Shown piece after piece: positions 1 to 8,126 of a stretch of 64,000 nucleotides of DNA; position 1 is the first letter of the stretch; every line of letters begins with the position of its first letter. A program made the position numbers and the translations under genes. The notes beneath the pieces are model-generated. The model was given only the letters and a program-made list of their open reading frames with translations. It ran no database searches and had not been told where the DNA came from. This DNA comes from Streptococcus cristatus AS 1.3089. GTDB lineage: Bacteria > Bacillota > Bacilli > Lactobacillales > Streptococcaceae. The stretch spans positions 1,404,213 through 1,468,212 of the forward strand of contig NC_021175.1 in NCBI RefSeq assembly GCF_000385925.1, read 5' to 3'.

Positions 1-20
1 GTCCTACTCTCTTGATGATA

Positions 21-1277
21 TTATTCATATCTCAGCGCTTCAATCGGATCTAATTTAGATGCTTTATTGGCTGGCAGGATACCAAAGACAATACCAACCA
101 TGGCTGAGAAGACAAGGCTTCCAACTGCTGCAGTGACAGAGACAACTGGTGGTCCTCCAAATACGTTTTCAGGAACGACTGCAGCTAGCAGAGCATTGAT
201 TCCATAGGCAAGGCTAAGACCAAGCAGGCCACCGATAAGGGTCAATACCATGGATTCAATCAAGAACTGCGTCAGGATATTTATACGCGTTGCTCCAAGG
301 GCTTTGCGTAAACCAATTTCCCGAGTCCGTTCTGTGACAGATACCAACATGATATTCATCACACCGATACCTCCAACAAAGAGAGAAATCCCTGCAATAG
401 CTCCGATAACACCGGTCATAGTCCCTGTGATTTGATTGTACTGCTCCAGCAAGGTATCCATATTTAGGATTTGATATTCTCCTTGACGAGCTCCTGAAAG
501 AGCCGTCAATTCTTTGGCTGCTTCTACACCAACTTCGTTGATGCGATCCACTTCTGGCACATAGATATAGACAGTTGCAATTTCATCTGTCTGAAATTCA
601 GAAGCCACCTGTGTATTAGCCATCAAGGCGCTACCTGAGCTCATACTCCTGCTCTGACCAGCATTGGGATCCTTATAGATACCAACAACTCGGTAGTTGC
701 TGTCACCGACTGAAACTACTTTATTCAGGGCTTCTGCACTACTTCCAAACAGGCTGTTCGCTACTGTTTCATCAATCATCATCACATTAGAAAAACTTTG
801 ATAGTCACTAGGCAGGAGAGTCCGTCCAGCTAAAATCTCATATTTTCTAATTTTGAAGAAAGTAGCATTCACACCCGTAATGTTGACCTTATCAGACTTC
901 TTGTTTTGATAAGAAAAATCAGCTGTCGAACCATTGGTCACATAATAACCCTTGACTCCATCAATCTTCAGTAGTTCTTTGACCCAAGACTCTTGGACAA
1001 CAGGTGGCTCTTCTAGTATCTCACTATCTGCATCTGGACCACCACCGGTCTCCAACAAGTTGACTCCCATCGTATAATTACTTTTAGTAGGAGAATAAAG
1101 CAAGCTCACATACTGTTGTTCTTTGGTGATGCTTTTGGTGACTCCCTGTTGCATTCCATTTCCCAGTGCTAAGATAACGACAACAGAAGCAACTCCGATG
1201 ATAATCCCGATCATGGTCAGAAAAGCCCGCATCTTATGTCCAAGAATGGAACTAATGGCAAATTTGAAATTTTGCAT
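21..1277 (-). CDS. MacB/FtsX-type ABC transporter permease
   Basis: Membrane subunit of a tripartite exporter, 418 residues. A hydrophobic segment at about residues 15-40 is followed by a large extracellular domain of roughly 240 residues and three C-terminal membrane segments. The C-terminal part contains the family-typical MLVSVTERTREIGLRKALGA loop, seen directly. The start codon overlaps the stop of the ATPase gene by one base, so the two are translationally coupled. With the ATPase and the membrane-fusion-like adaptor upstream it forms a MacAB-like unit. Related streptococcal systems are linked to export of antimicrobial peptides or peptides, but the substrate cannot be read from sequence. 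Confidence 0.9.
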   Translation of the reverse strand: MQNFKFAISSILGHKMRAFLTMIGIIIGVASVVVILALGNGMQQGVTKSITKEQQYVSLLYSPTKSNYTMGVNLLETGGGPDADSEILEEPPVVQESWVKELLKIDGVKGYYVTNGSTADFSYQNKKSDKVNITGVNATFFKIRKYEILAGRTLLPSDYQSFSNVMMIDETVANSLFGSSAEALNKVVSVGDSNYRVVGIYKDPNAGQSRSMSSGSALMANTQVASEFQTDEIATVYIYVPEVDRINEVGVEAAKELTALSGARQGEYQILNMDTLLEQYNQITGTMTGVIGAIAGISLFVGGIGVMNIMLVSVTERTREIGLRKALGATRINILTQFLIESMVLTLIGGLLGLSLAYGINALLAAVVPENVFGGPPVVSVTAAVGSLVFSAMVGIVFGILPANKASKLDPIEALRYE

Positions 1278-1975
1278 TAATCACGTTCCTCCTTCTCAGC
1301 GCTATCTGAAGAGATGACTCCATCACGAATGACAATTTGACGCTTAGCATAAGCAGCAATCTCAGGTTCGTGAGTAACCATGATAATCGTTTTTCCCTCA
1401 GCATTCAACTCGGTCAAGAGTTCCATGATTTGCTCTCCAGTTTTGGTATCGAGGGCTCCTGTCGGCTCGTCGGCAAGAATAATCGAAGGATTATTTACCA
1501 AGGCACGCGCGATAGCAACACGTTGCTTCTGCCCCCCAGACAATTCTGAGGGCAAGTGAGTCATACGAGTACCCAAATCTACTTTTTCCAAATACTGCTT
1601 AGCTAGATTTCTGCGACTTCCTTGTGACGCCCCTGCATAAATCAGCGGGAGTTCTACATTTTGAAGGGCATTTAATTTAGATAAGAGGAAAAATTGCTGA
1701 AAAACGAAGCCGATTTGACTATTTCGAACCTTGGCTAATTTTTTATCACCCAAGTTTGCAACATCTTCATTTCCTAAAAAATACTCACCAGTAGTAGGAC
1801 GATCCAACATCCCGATAATATTCATCAGAGTTGACTTTCCGGAACCAGACGGCCCCATGATGGCCACAAACTCGCCCTCTTCAACTGTCAAATTGATATT
1901 TTTTAAAACTTTCAGTTCTTGATCACCATTCCGATAGGTTTTATTAATATTCCGTAGATCAATGAGTTTTTTCAT
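1277..1975 (-). CDS. ABC transporter ATP-binding protein (MacB/LolD type)
   Basis: Energises the exporter encoded with it, in the cytoplasm at the membrane. It has 232 residues, with Walker A GPSGSGKST at 41-49, signature LSGGQKQR at 145-152 and Walker B with ADEPTGALD at 168-176. All are intact, so it should be active. It overlaps the adaptor gene by 17 bp and the permease gene by 1 bp, a tight three-gene operon. An AGAGGTG ribosome-binding site lies seven bases before the ATG. The LolD/MacB/FtsE-type subclass is inferred from the PTGALD box and from the FtsX-type partner. Confidence 0.95.
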   Translation of the reverse strand: MKKLIDLRNINKTYRNGDQELKVLKNINLTVEEGEFVAIMGPSGSGKSTLMNIIGMLDRPTTGEYFLGNEDVANLGDKKLAKVRNSQIGFVFQQFFLLSKLNALQNVELPLIYAGASQGSRRNLAKQYLEKVDLGTRMTHLPSELSGGQKQRVAIARALVNNPSIILADEPTGALDTKTGEQIMELLTELNAEGKTIIMVTHEPEIAAYAKRQIVIRDGVISSDSAEKEERD

Positions 1976-3110
1976 CCGCTTTCACCTCTTGACCATCTTT
2001 CAAGCTATCTGTTGGATTGGTGATAACTTTACTGTCTTTTGTCAAACCAGATGAGATTTCTTGATTTTCAGCATCAGCATTCCCTAAAGTTACTTCCACT
2101 TTCTTAGCTTTACCTTTTTCGACAGTCCAAACGTAGTTCTTTTCTCCGTCTGAAATGATACTGCTTGCTGGTACAAGAATCCCTTTTGTATTGTTTTTTA
2201 CTTCAACGCTGACAGAGAAACCTTGCTTCAAATCACCAATTTCACTTGTAATATCGACTGTAAATGGATATTTTGCAGAGGAAGCTGCACCACCTGTATT
2301 AGTTGATGAAGCTTGCTGTCCGTCCTTAGGATAGTTGGAAATATAACTAATTTTACCTGTCCATTTTTTGTCAGGATATACTTTTGAAGTAATGCTTACT
2401 TCTTGGCCAACTGACAAATTAGCCAGATTGTATTCAGAGAGTTCTCCCTTGATTTGAAGGCTGCCGTTGCTGACAATGTGGACCAAGGTTTGGTTGGTTC
2501 CTGTTGTTGATTTGGATACATCGCGGTTTACTTCCACTACTGTCCCCTCAACAGTGCTCGTAACAGTCGCTGCATTTAACAGAGCTTGAGCCTTGTTCAT
2601 ATTGTCCACAGCGTCTGAACGTGCATCGCGCAAATCAGCAAGTTGAGAATCAACGGTCCGTTGAGCAGAGGCAAGGGACTTATTATCCGTTTCTTCATCG
2701 CCAGTTTTTTCTACTGTCGCTCCATTGGTCTGTAAGTCATAAATCTGACGGTCAGCCTTATTAACAGCGCGAACTGCTGCATCATAATTGGCTTGTGCTT
2801 CTGCGCTCTTATATTGAACAAGCGCTTGGCCTACCGTTACTTGGTCACCAACATTTACTAGGACAGATTCCAAGTCTCCCTTGGTAGCATCATAATAAAC
2901 ATACTGCTCTGAGTTAGCAGTTACGGTTCCCGTCAACAGGACAGATGAGGCTATGCTGCCTTCTTTTGCTTGTTGCACAATTGGTGCAACTTCAGTAGGT
3001 TCTGTTGTAGAATTCATATTGCTCAGGACCATTGCAGAAATTGCTCCTACTACAACTACAACAGCAACTCCGATAATACTAAATAGCTGCCATTTTTTCA
3101 GCTTTTTCAT
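1959..3110 (-). CDS. efflux adaptor (membrane-fusion/HlyD-like) subunit
   Basis: Membrane-anchored adaptor of 383 residues for the MacB-like ABC exporter. A basic N-terminus and one hydrophobic segment at about 9-31 are followed by a lipoyl/barrel half, a helical hairpin rich in Ala, Asp and Gln around residues 110-170, a second barrel half, and a Ser/Gly-rich loop near 270. This domain order is that of RND/MacA-type adaptors. A GAGGAGG ribosome-binding site precedes the ATG. It is the first gene of the operon, and a perfect inverted repeat overlaps its promoter, so a local repressor is likely. The substrate is unknown. Confidence 0.9.
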   Translation of the reverse strand: MKKLKKWQLFSIIGVAVVVVVGAISAMVLSNMNSTTEPTEVAPIVQQAKEGSIASSVLLTGTVTANSEQYVYYDATKGDLESVLVNVGDQVTVGQALVQYKSAEAQANYDAAVRAVNKADRQIYDLQTNGATVEKTGDEETDNKSLASAQRTVDSQLADLRDARSDAVDNMNKAQALLNAATVTSTVEGTVVEVNRDVSKSTTGTNQTLVHIVSNGSLQIKGELSEYNLANLSVGQEVSITSKVYPDKKWTGKISYISNYPKDGQQASSTNTGGAASSAKYPFTVDITSEIGDLKQGFSVSVEVKNNTKGILVPASSIISDGEKNYVWTVEKGKAKKVEVTLGNADAENQEISSGLTKDSKVITNPTDSLKDGQEVKADEKTH

Positions 3111-3154
3111 CTTTTTTCCTCCTCTTGATGAAAACCATTTTTCTTTTATACTAC

Positions 3155-3185
3155 ATTATATCATAACCTATCATATTGTGATAGG
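3155..3185 (-). promoter_or_regulatory. promoter -10 and palindromic operator of the ABC exporter operon
   Basis: A TATAAT -10 box (3155-3160 on the complement) lies about 45 bases before the adaptor gene. Immediately upstream, at 3167-3185, is a perfect dyad with arms CCTATCA and TGATAGG around a 5-base centre. It covers the -35 region, where only a poor -35 is visible. A repressor bound there would block RNA polymerase. The cognate regulator is not obvious in the window. Confidence 0.55.
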
Positions 3186-3259
3186 AAAAGAAGTGAAATT
3201 CCTGAACGATCGGATTTCCTTCATAAACGATGAAGCAATCTCTAAAACATAGCAGATTT

Positions 3260-3288
3260 TTGCATTCATTTTCTAAAAAAGGTACAAT
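3260..3288 (+). promoter_or_regulatory. promoter of gor
   Basis: TTGCAT and TACAAT separated by 17 bases, about 35 bases upstream of the gor start codon. Spacing and boxes match a housekeeping sigma promoter. Confidence 0.6.
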
Positions 3289-3323
3289 TACCTCATACTG
3301 ATTAAAGGAGCATATATCTAACT

Positions 3324-4673
3324 ATGAAAGAATTCGATATTATTGCAATTGGCGGTGGCAGTGGGGGCATTGCTACCATGAATCGTGCTGGTGAGCATGG
3401 CGCCAAGGCTGCTGTCATTGAAGAAAAGAAATTAGGGGGAACCTGTGTCAATGTCGGTTGTGTCCCTAAAAAAATCATGTGGTACGGTGCTCAGATTGCC
3501 GAGGCTATCCACCACTACGGACCAGATTATGGCTTTACTTCAGAAAATCATCACTTTGACTTTGCTACCTTACGAAAGAATCGGGAAGCCTACATTGACC
3601 GCGCTCGCTCATCCTATGATGGAAGCTTCAAACGCAACGGCGTTGAACTGATTGAAGGTCGCGCTCATTTCGTTGACAAGCATACAGTGGAAGTCAATGG
3701 AGAGCTGATTCGCGCCAAACACATCGTCATTGCAACAGGTGCTCATGCAGCCATTCCTCAGATTCCCGGTGCCGAATACGGCGAGACTTCTGATGATGTT
3801 TTTGCTTGGGAAGAACTTCCCAAGTCTGTTGCCGTTGTAGGAGCAGGTTATATCGCAGTGGAACTTGCTGGTGTCCTCCATACTCTAGGGGTCAAGACGG
3901 ATCTCTTTGTCCGCCGCGACCGTCCTCTCCGTAATTTCGATAGCTATCTGATTGACGGATTGGTGGCAGAGATGGAAAAATCTGGTCCTAGTCTTCATGC
4001 TCACAAGATACCCGAACGAGTGGATAAACTTCCTGATGGTCAGCTACAACTCTACTTCCAAGACGGTAGTAGCCATATTGCTGAGCGGATTATTTGGGCT
4101 ATTGGCCGTAAGCCAAATGTCCAAGGCCTCAATCTTGATGCTGCAGGGGTTACCCTAAATGACCGAGGCTTCATCGCTGTGGATGAATACCAAAATACTG
4201 TCGTACCTGGCATCTATGCCTTAGGCGATGTGACGGGCGAAAAAGAGCTGACGCCAGTAGCAATCAAGGCTGGACGCACCCTGTCTGAGCGCCTCTTTAA
4301 CGGCAAGACAGATGCTAAGATGGATTACTCAACTATTCCAACTGTCGTCTTCTCCCATCCCGCTATTGGAACAGTGGGTCTGACGGAGGAAGAAGCTATT
4401 CGAGATTATGGTGTTGAGCAAATTCATATCTACACCTCTAGCTTTACCTCTATGTACTCAGCTGTCACCCAGCACCGCCAACAGGCCAAGTTTAAGCTTA
4501 TCACTGCTGGTCACGATGAAAAAGTTGTCGGCCTCCATGGCATTGGCTATGGCGTAGATGAAATGATTCAAGGCTTCGCCGTTGCTATTAAGATGGGAGC
4601 TACCAAAGCTGATTTCGACGCCACCGTTGCCATCCACCCAACTGGCTCCGAAGAATTTGTCACCATGCGCTAA
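3324..4673 (+). CDS. gor: glutathione-disulfide reductase
   Basis: NADPH-dependent flavoenzyme that reduces oxidised glutathione in the cytoplasm and protects against peroxide. It has 449 residues, normal for the family. Seen directly: N-terminal FAD motif GGGSGG, redox-active CVNVGC with Cys41 and Cys46, a second Rossmann motif [11 protein letters not shown] around 172, and the C-terminal HPTGSEE with the catalytic His-Glu pair. These features fit glutathione reductase better than dihydrolipoamide dehydrogenase, although mercuric or trypanothione-type relatives share them. It has its own promoter, diverging from the exporter operon. Streptococci generally import glutathione, so it probably works on imported substrate. 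Confidence 0.93.
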   Translation: MKEFDIIAIGGGSGGIATMNRAGEHGAKAAVIEEKKLGGTCVNVGCVPKKIMWYGAQIAEAIHHYGPDYGFTSENHHFDFATLRKNREAYIDRARSSYDGSFKRNGVELIEGRAHFVDKHTVEVNGELIRAKHIVIATGAHAAIPQIPGAEYGETSDDVFAWEELPKSVAVVGAGYIAVELAGVLHTLGVKTDLFVRRDRPLRNFDSYLIDGLVAEMEKSGPSLHAHKIPERVDKLPDGQLQLYFQDGSSHIAERIIWAIGRKPNVQGLNLDAAGVTLNDRGFIAVDEYQNTVVPGIYALGDVTGEKELTPVAIKAGRTLSERLFNGKTDAKMDYSTIPTVVFSHPAIGTVGLTEEEAIRDYGVEQIHIYTSSFTSMYSAVTQHRQQAKFKLITAGHDEKVVGLHGIGYGVDEMIQGFAVAIKMGATKADFDATVAIHPTGSEEFVTMR

Positions 4674-4959
4674 AAGTTTCTCCTTTGGCCTTTCTAAAGC
4701 TCATTATTATCATAAAATAAAGAAGAGAAGGCAACCATAACTTATCCTTTCATTTTTGATTTATATCTTACATTTTTGTAAGAAAGAAGTCTTATGTCAT
4801 TTGGATAGAGCAGTCACGCTATCTGGCTTTGTTCTTTGACTTCTTACTTTATTTTAAAGTATAAGGTTCAATTATCATTCAAGAAATTCTAAATTATTTC
4901 TAAAATTGAGGAAGATTTATGTAAAGAATGTACTGACCCCAAAAAGTTAGACAATTAAT

Positions 4960-5815
4960 TTATCCAAAGGATTTAGTTCTGTATTGCACAGGGCTAAGTC
5001 CTTTTAGTTTTACCTTAATCCGTTTGTTGTTGTAGTAATCAATATAGTCTACAATAGCTTGTTCCAATTGCTCAAGTGATTTAAACGACTTCTCATAACC
5101 ATAAAACATCTCAGACTTAAGAATACCAAAGAAGGACTCCATCATACCGTTATCTGGACTGTTTCCTTTACGTGACATGGACGGTTGGATTCCTTTATCC
5201 TCTAAAAAACGATGATAATACTGATGTTGATACTGCCATCCTTGATCACTATGGAGGATGGTATTTGTGTAATGTTCCTCTGTAAATGCCTGCTCCAGCA
5301 TATCTTTCACTTGTATCAAATTCGGTGACGTAGAAAGATTATAGGCGATAATTTCGCTATTAAAGCCATCTAAAACTGGTGATAAATAGAGCTTTTGACT
5401 GCTTATCGGAATGGCAAACTCTGTCACATCTGTATAGCACTTTTCCATTGGTTTGGATGCTTCAAATTGGCGTTGAATAAGGTTATCTGCTTTCTTGCCA
5501 ACTTCTCCTTGGTATGAAGAATACTTGCGTTTACGACGAATCCGAGCTGTTAGACCAAGGACCTTCATTAGACGTTGGACCTTTTTATGGTTCACTACAA
5601 AACCACGATTCCTTAATTCGAGTGTTATTCGGCGATAACCATAATTTCCTTTATGCTCAGTAAAAATAGCTTGAATTTCAGCCTTAATATCATGATTTTT
5701 ATCGCTTTTATCTAATTGCTTTAGCTGGTAATAATAGGTTGAACGAGCTAGCTTAATAATCTTTAAGAAGAATCTCTAAGGCAAACTCTGTTACTAATCC
5801 TTGAACAATTTCTGC
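4960..5815 (-). pseudogene. IS3-family transposase orfB (DDE domain), frameshifted
   Basis: The rve-type catalytic part is readable from a GTG at 5595: YTDVTEF near the first Asp, HSDQGWQY with the second Asp, and a Glu in GMMESFFGILKSE. The same frame continues upstream as KIIKLARSTYYYQLKQL. It then meets a stop, while the true N-terminal part ([13 protein letters not shown]) lies one frame over. One extra base in the AAAG at complement 5761-5764 explains the break. A full orfB would be about 280 residues, so this copy should make no active transposase. Confidence 0.8.
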
Positions 5816-6309
5816 TTTTCTTCTTGATCCTTTTCGTCCCTCAATCGGAGTTCTCTCAACTTTTTTAGAATGGCATTCTCCGCTCTCAAATATTCTAATT
5901 CTTCCTGAAGTCGCTCTAGCTCTGTCATCTCTTCGGGCTTCTTTTTTGGTTTACGTCCCATTTTAGGCGGTCTCCCTCTTGTTTTCTCAACAATAGTATA
6001 CCCGTTTTTCTTATATTGTGCTATCCAATTAGGCAACATTCCAACACTTGGAAGAGCATAATCTAGAGACACCCTTATTTGTGAACGACCTTCAAGTAGA
6101 ACTTTATCAATGATCTCTTGTTTTAGTTCAGGTGAATAGTAGCAATTCTTTCCTTTTTTGACGATTTCTATTCCATAACGATCAATCAATTTAATCATGT
6201 ACTGAAGATTGGAAATTTTTATCCCAAATATATTTGAGAGCTCTTTGAAGCTTCGCCCTTGTTTTCTAAGTTCATAGATCTGAACTTTATCTTTATAAGT
6301 TAATTTCAT
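5794..6309 (-). CDS. IS3-family transposase orfA
   Basis: DNA-binding first reading frame of the insertion sequence, 171 residues. Two helix-turn-helix regions are visible, at about residues 10-35 and 60-95. A Lys/Arg-rich linker ([15 protein letters not shown]) is followed by a Leu/Glu-rich coiled coil at about 125-160. It ends at the point where the -1 frame of orfB opens. IS3 elements make OrfAB by -1 slippage, but no long A-run of the usual slippery kind is present here; the best is an AAAA stretch about 25 bases before the stop. Confidence 0.88.
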   Translation of the reverse strand: MKLTYKDKVQIYELRKQGRSFKELSNIFGIKISNLQYMIKLIDRYGIEIVKKGKNCYYSPELKQEIIDKVLLEGRSQIRVSLDYALPSVGMLPNWIAQYKKNGYTIVEKTRGRPPKMGRKPKKKPEEMTELERLQEELEYLRAENAILKKLRELRLRDEKDQEEKQKLFKD

Positions 6310-6317
6310 AATAAAAA

Positions 6318-6359
6318 CACCCCAAAAGTTAGATTTTTTTCTGTCTAACTTTTGGGGTG
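6318..6359. repeat. inverted duplicate of the IS terminal repeat forming a hairpin
   Basis: Arms CACCCCAAAAGTTAGA (6318-6333) and TCTAACTTTTGGGGTG (6344-6359) are perfectly complementary. The right terminal repeat is thus faced by a second, oppositely oriented copy ten bases inside, just before the orfA start. Transcripts entering the element would fold here. Confidence 0.8.
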
Positions 6360-6402
6360 CAGTTCAGAATCTTCCTCTTTTTTATTTAGTTGGTTCACTT
6401 CT

Positions 6403-6436
6403 TCTAGACAAGCTTATAAACTGTAACTTGTCTAGA
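6403..6436. repeat. 10-base perfect inverted repeat
   Basis: TCTAGACAAG and CTTGTCTAGA are separated by 14 bases, between the IS end and a small gene. No T-run follows, so it is a weak terminator candidate. Its role is unknown. Confidence 0.5.
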
Positions 6437-6553
6437 TAATCCTATTTTATTAAAATATTCATGACTCCCCAGCCATCTTTTACCCTTTCTGCTATTCAAG
6501 AAACAGTATTTTTGATATGATAGTAGGAAATACTAAGAGAAAGGGGATTGGAA

Positions 6554-6664
6554 ATGAGCAAAACGAAAAAATTACTAGCAGCTCTGGGAATTATTTTCTT
6601 TAATATTTTTGGTTTAATCGCCTTTATCTTACTCCTCATTCGGAGCCGCAAAAAGCGGAAATAA
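6554..6664 (+). CDS. small single-pass membrane protein, 36 residues
   Basis: ATG at 6554 is preceded by a purine-rich AAAGGGGATTGG. The product has a short basic N-terminus (MSKTKK), one hydrophobic stretch at about residues 7-29 and a strongly basic end (RSRKKRK), the layout of a single-span membrane protein with a cytoplasmic polybasic tail. I do not recognise a family. It stands alone on the plus strand, upstream of bioY. Expression is inferred only from the ribosome-binding site and coding look. Confidence 0.55.
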   Translation: MSKTKKLLAALGIIFFNIFGLIAFILLLIRSRKKRK

Positions 6665-6695
6665 CAAACAACTGTCTAGTCTGATGTAAAAAGAC

Positions 6696-6723
6696 TTGAC
6701 TTTTTTTTATTTTGATTTAAAAT
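6696..6723 (+). promoter_or_regulatory. promoter of bioY
   Basis: TTGACT and TAAAAT with a 16-base T-rich spacer. An imperfect dyad centred on AGTTACCGTAA follows directly and may bind a biotin or lipid regulator; this is not established. Confidence 0.5.
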
Positions 6724-6755
6724 AGTTACCGTAATTTAAAAAGAGGTTTACTATT

Positions 6756-7310
6756 ATGAACAAGAACAAAGCATTTCTTCTTGCCCTTCCAGCTATTGGC
6801 GCTGCCTTCCTAGCTGTACTCTCCCAGCTTAGTTTCTCCATTGGACCGATCCCCATTACTTTACAGACCTTTGCTGTAGGTTTGATTGCGACTATTTTTA
6901 AGCCTCGTGAAGCGGTATTATCTGTTCTGCTCTATCTGCTGCTGGGTGCTATTGGCCTGCCAGTTTTTGCCGGAGGAAGCGGTGGTTTTCAAGCCCTCTT
7001 AGGACCAAGTGCAGGTTATCTTTGGGCTTATCTGCTCTTTGCACTGGTCACTTCCAGTTTGACAAGCAAAGATAGCAAGTTTTACACGATCTTTTTGGCT
7101 AACCTGCTCGGAGATGCACTGGTCTTCGTCGGTGGCGTAATCGGACTTCATTTTCTGGCTAACATGGGATTTTCTAAGGCCATTGCTGTTGGAGTCACAC
7201 CTTTCATTCTTCCCGATCTTTTAAAAATTGTCGCAATCACTCTCATCAGCATTCCAATGTTTAGGAGTCTGGCTTTTCATCCCTATTTTTCAGACAATAA
7301 AAACGGATAG
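6756..7310 (+). CDS. bioY: biotin transporter BioY (ECF S component)
   Basis: Substrate-binding membrane subunit for biotin, working with the shared energy-coupling-factor module encoded elsewhere. It has 184 residues, the usual size, and about six hydrophobic segments. Seen directly: the BioY features GPIPITLQTFAV near residue 30, GAIGLPVFAGGSGG around 65 and GPSAGYLWAY around 83. It has its own promoter, and the gene after it is on the opposite strand. Many oral streptococci are biotin auxotrophs, which makes import plausible as the main supply. Confidence 0.93.
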   Translation: MNKNKAFLLALPAIGAAFLAVLSQLSFSIGPIPITLQTFAVGLIATIFKPREAVLSVLLYLLLGAIGLPVFAGGSGGFQALLGPSAGYLWAYLLFALVTSSLTSKDSKFYTIFLANLLGDALVFVGGVIGLHFLANMGFSKAIAVGVTPFILPDLLKIVAITLISIPMFRSLAFHPYFSDNKNG

Positions 7311-7319
7311 ACTTTGCGT

Positions 7320-7535
7320 CTATCCATTTTTAAATGCATCCAAAAGAACTTGAAATTCTTCATTAGAAAGGGTAATTCCCTTGCCCATCTTGCTGTGGTC
7401 AGGACTCCAAGTTCGGATATCGTACTTGGCTGGCGCACCGTTAAAACTTACGCGGTTGAGTTCTTTGGTCCAGCCTTTTTCATTTTCCGATAAAACGAGC
7501 AATTTTTCCTCGATTTCAAATTTAAATTCTGCCAT
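7320..7535 (-). CDS. YdbC/PC4-like ssDNA-binding protein
   Basis: Short 71-residue protein of the family formerly DUF1002/YdbC, structurally like the PC4 single-strand DNA-binding fold. Typical features visible are a beta-rich first half (FKFEIEEKLLVLSENEKGW), NRVSFNGAPAKYDIRTWSPD in the middle and GITLSNEEFQVLLDAF at the end. It lies tail-to-tail with bioY, with only nine bases between the stops. Nucleic-acid binding is family knowledge; the cellular role in streptococci is not known to me. Confidence 0.8.
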   Translation of the reverse strand: MAEFKFEIEEKLLVLSENEKGWTKELNRVSFNGAPAKYDIRTWSPDHSKMGKGITLSNEEFQVLLDAFKNG

Positions 7536-7639
7536 ACTTTACCTCTTTTCTACTTTCTATCTCATTATTCGTAAAAGATTTTACTTTTTTAATTATTTTA
7601 TTATATAATATATTGTAACAAGTTATGGAGATTTTAGCT

Positions 7640-7981
7640 ATGAAAAAATATCTCGAAATGATTTTACAAAAGACTAATGAGTTTATCAACTACAAAAAGA
7701 CAGATAAGGAAGAGGGCGACAACAGTCACATCCTGCAGACCATTGACTTGGCTCTGCGGAAAAATTCTGGTGTCCATGTTATTTTTCTGGATAAGAATTT
7801 TACTGGCGATATTGTCAAATATGACCGTGACCGCCAGCAGTTAATTGTCAAGAATTTCAAAAAAAGCATGACGACCATCATCCGTGTGCCTGATATCCAG
7901 CGCATCAGTCTGGTCCCCAATAACATCCGTGAAGCTCAAAAAAAAGATATTCGGCTCGAAAGTCGCAAATCCAAAAAATAA
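7640..7981 (+). CDS. conserved hypothetical protein, 113 residues
   Basis: Start placed at 7640, because a GGAG ends nine bases before this ATG and overlaps the earlier in-frame ATG at 7625. The product is charged and soluble with no signal or membrane span. It has a helical N-terminus and a central beta-rich part (GVHVIFLDKNFTGDIVKYDR) that resembles a small barrel such as an SH3/Sm-like fold. The tail is basic. I do not recognise the family. A strong terminator begins at the stop codon, so the gene is monocistronic. Confidence 0.7.
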   Translation: MKKYLEMILQKTNEFINYKKTDKEEGDNSHILQTIDLALRKNSGVHVIFLDKNFTGDIVKYDRDRQQLIVKNFKKSMTTIIRVPDIQRISLVPNNIREAQKKDIRLESRKSKK

Positions 7982-8016
7982 CTCTTCAAATCAAAAGCGA
8001 TTTGAAGAGTTTTTTA
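7980..8016 (+). terminator. rho-independent terminator
   Basis: Twelve-base perfect stem ACTCTTCAAATC/GATTTGAAGAGT (7981-7992 and 7999-8010) followed by six T's. Confidence 0.9.
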
Positions 8017-8126
8017 TCTTTGAAAGTCAATGGCAGTATTTATAGGATAACTAGTTCTGCTATCAATTCGCATCAACGCAAGCAACTCTTGCTTAACTAG
8101 CAAATTCCTCCTGACTTCGCTTCGAA

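Larger units (their letters stand above)
4932..6363 (-). mobile_element. IS3-family (IS150-like) insertion sequence, decayed
   Basis: About 1.43 kb, bounded by 22-base imperfect inverted repeats. The left end begins ACTGACCCC and the right end, read inward, begins ACTGCACCCC; both run into AAAAGTTAGACA. Inside are an orfA with helix-turn-helix and leucine-zipper-like region and a DDE-type orfB in the -1 frame, the IS3 arrangement. OrfB carries an internal frameshift, so the copy is probably immobile unless helped in trans. No clear 3-4 base target duplication is seen at the edges. It lies between gor and bioY. Confidence 0.9.
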
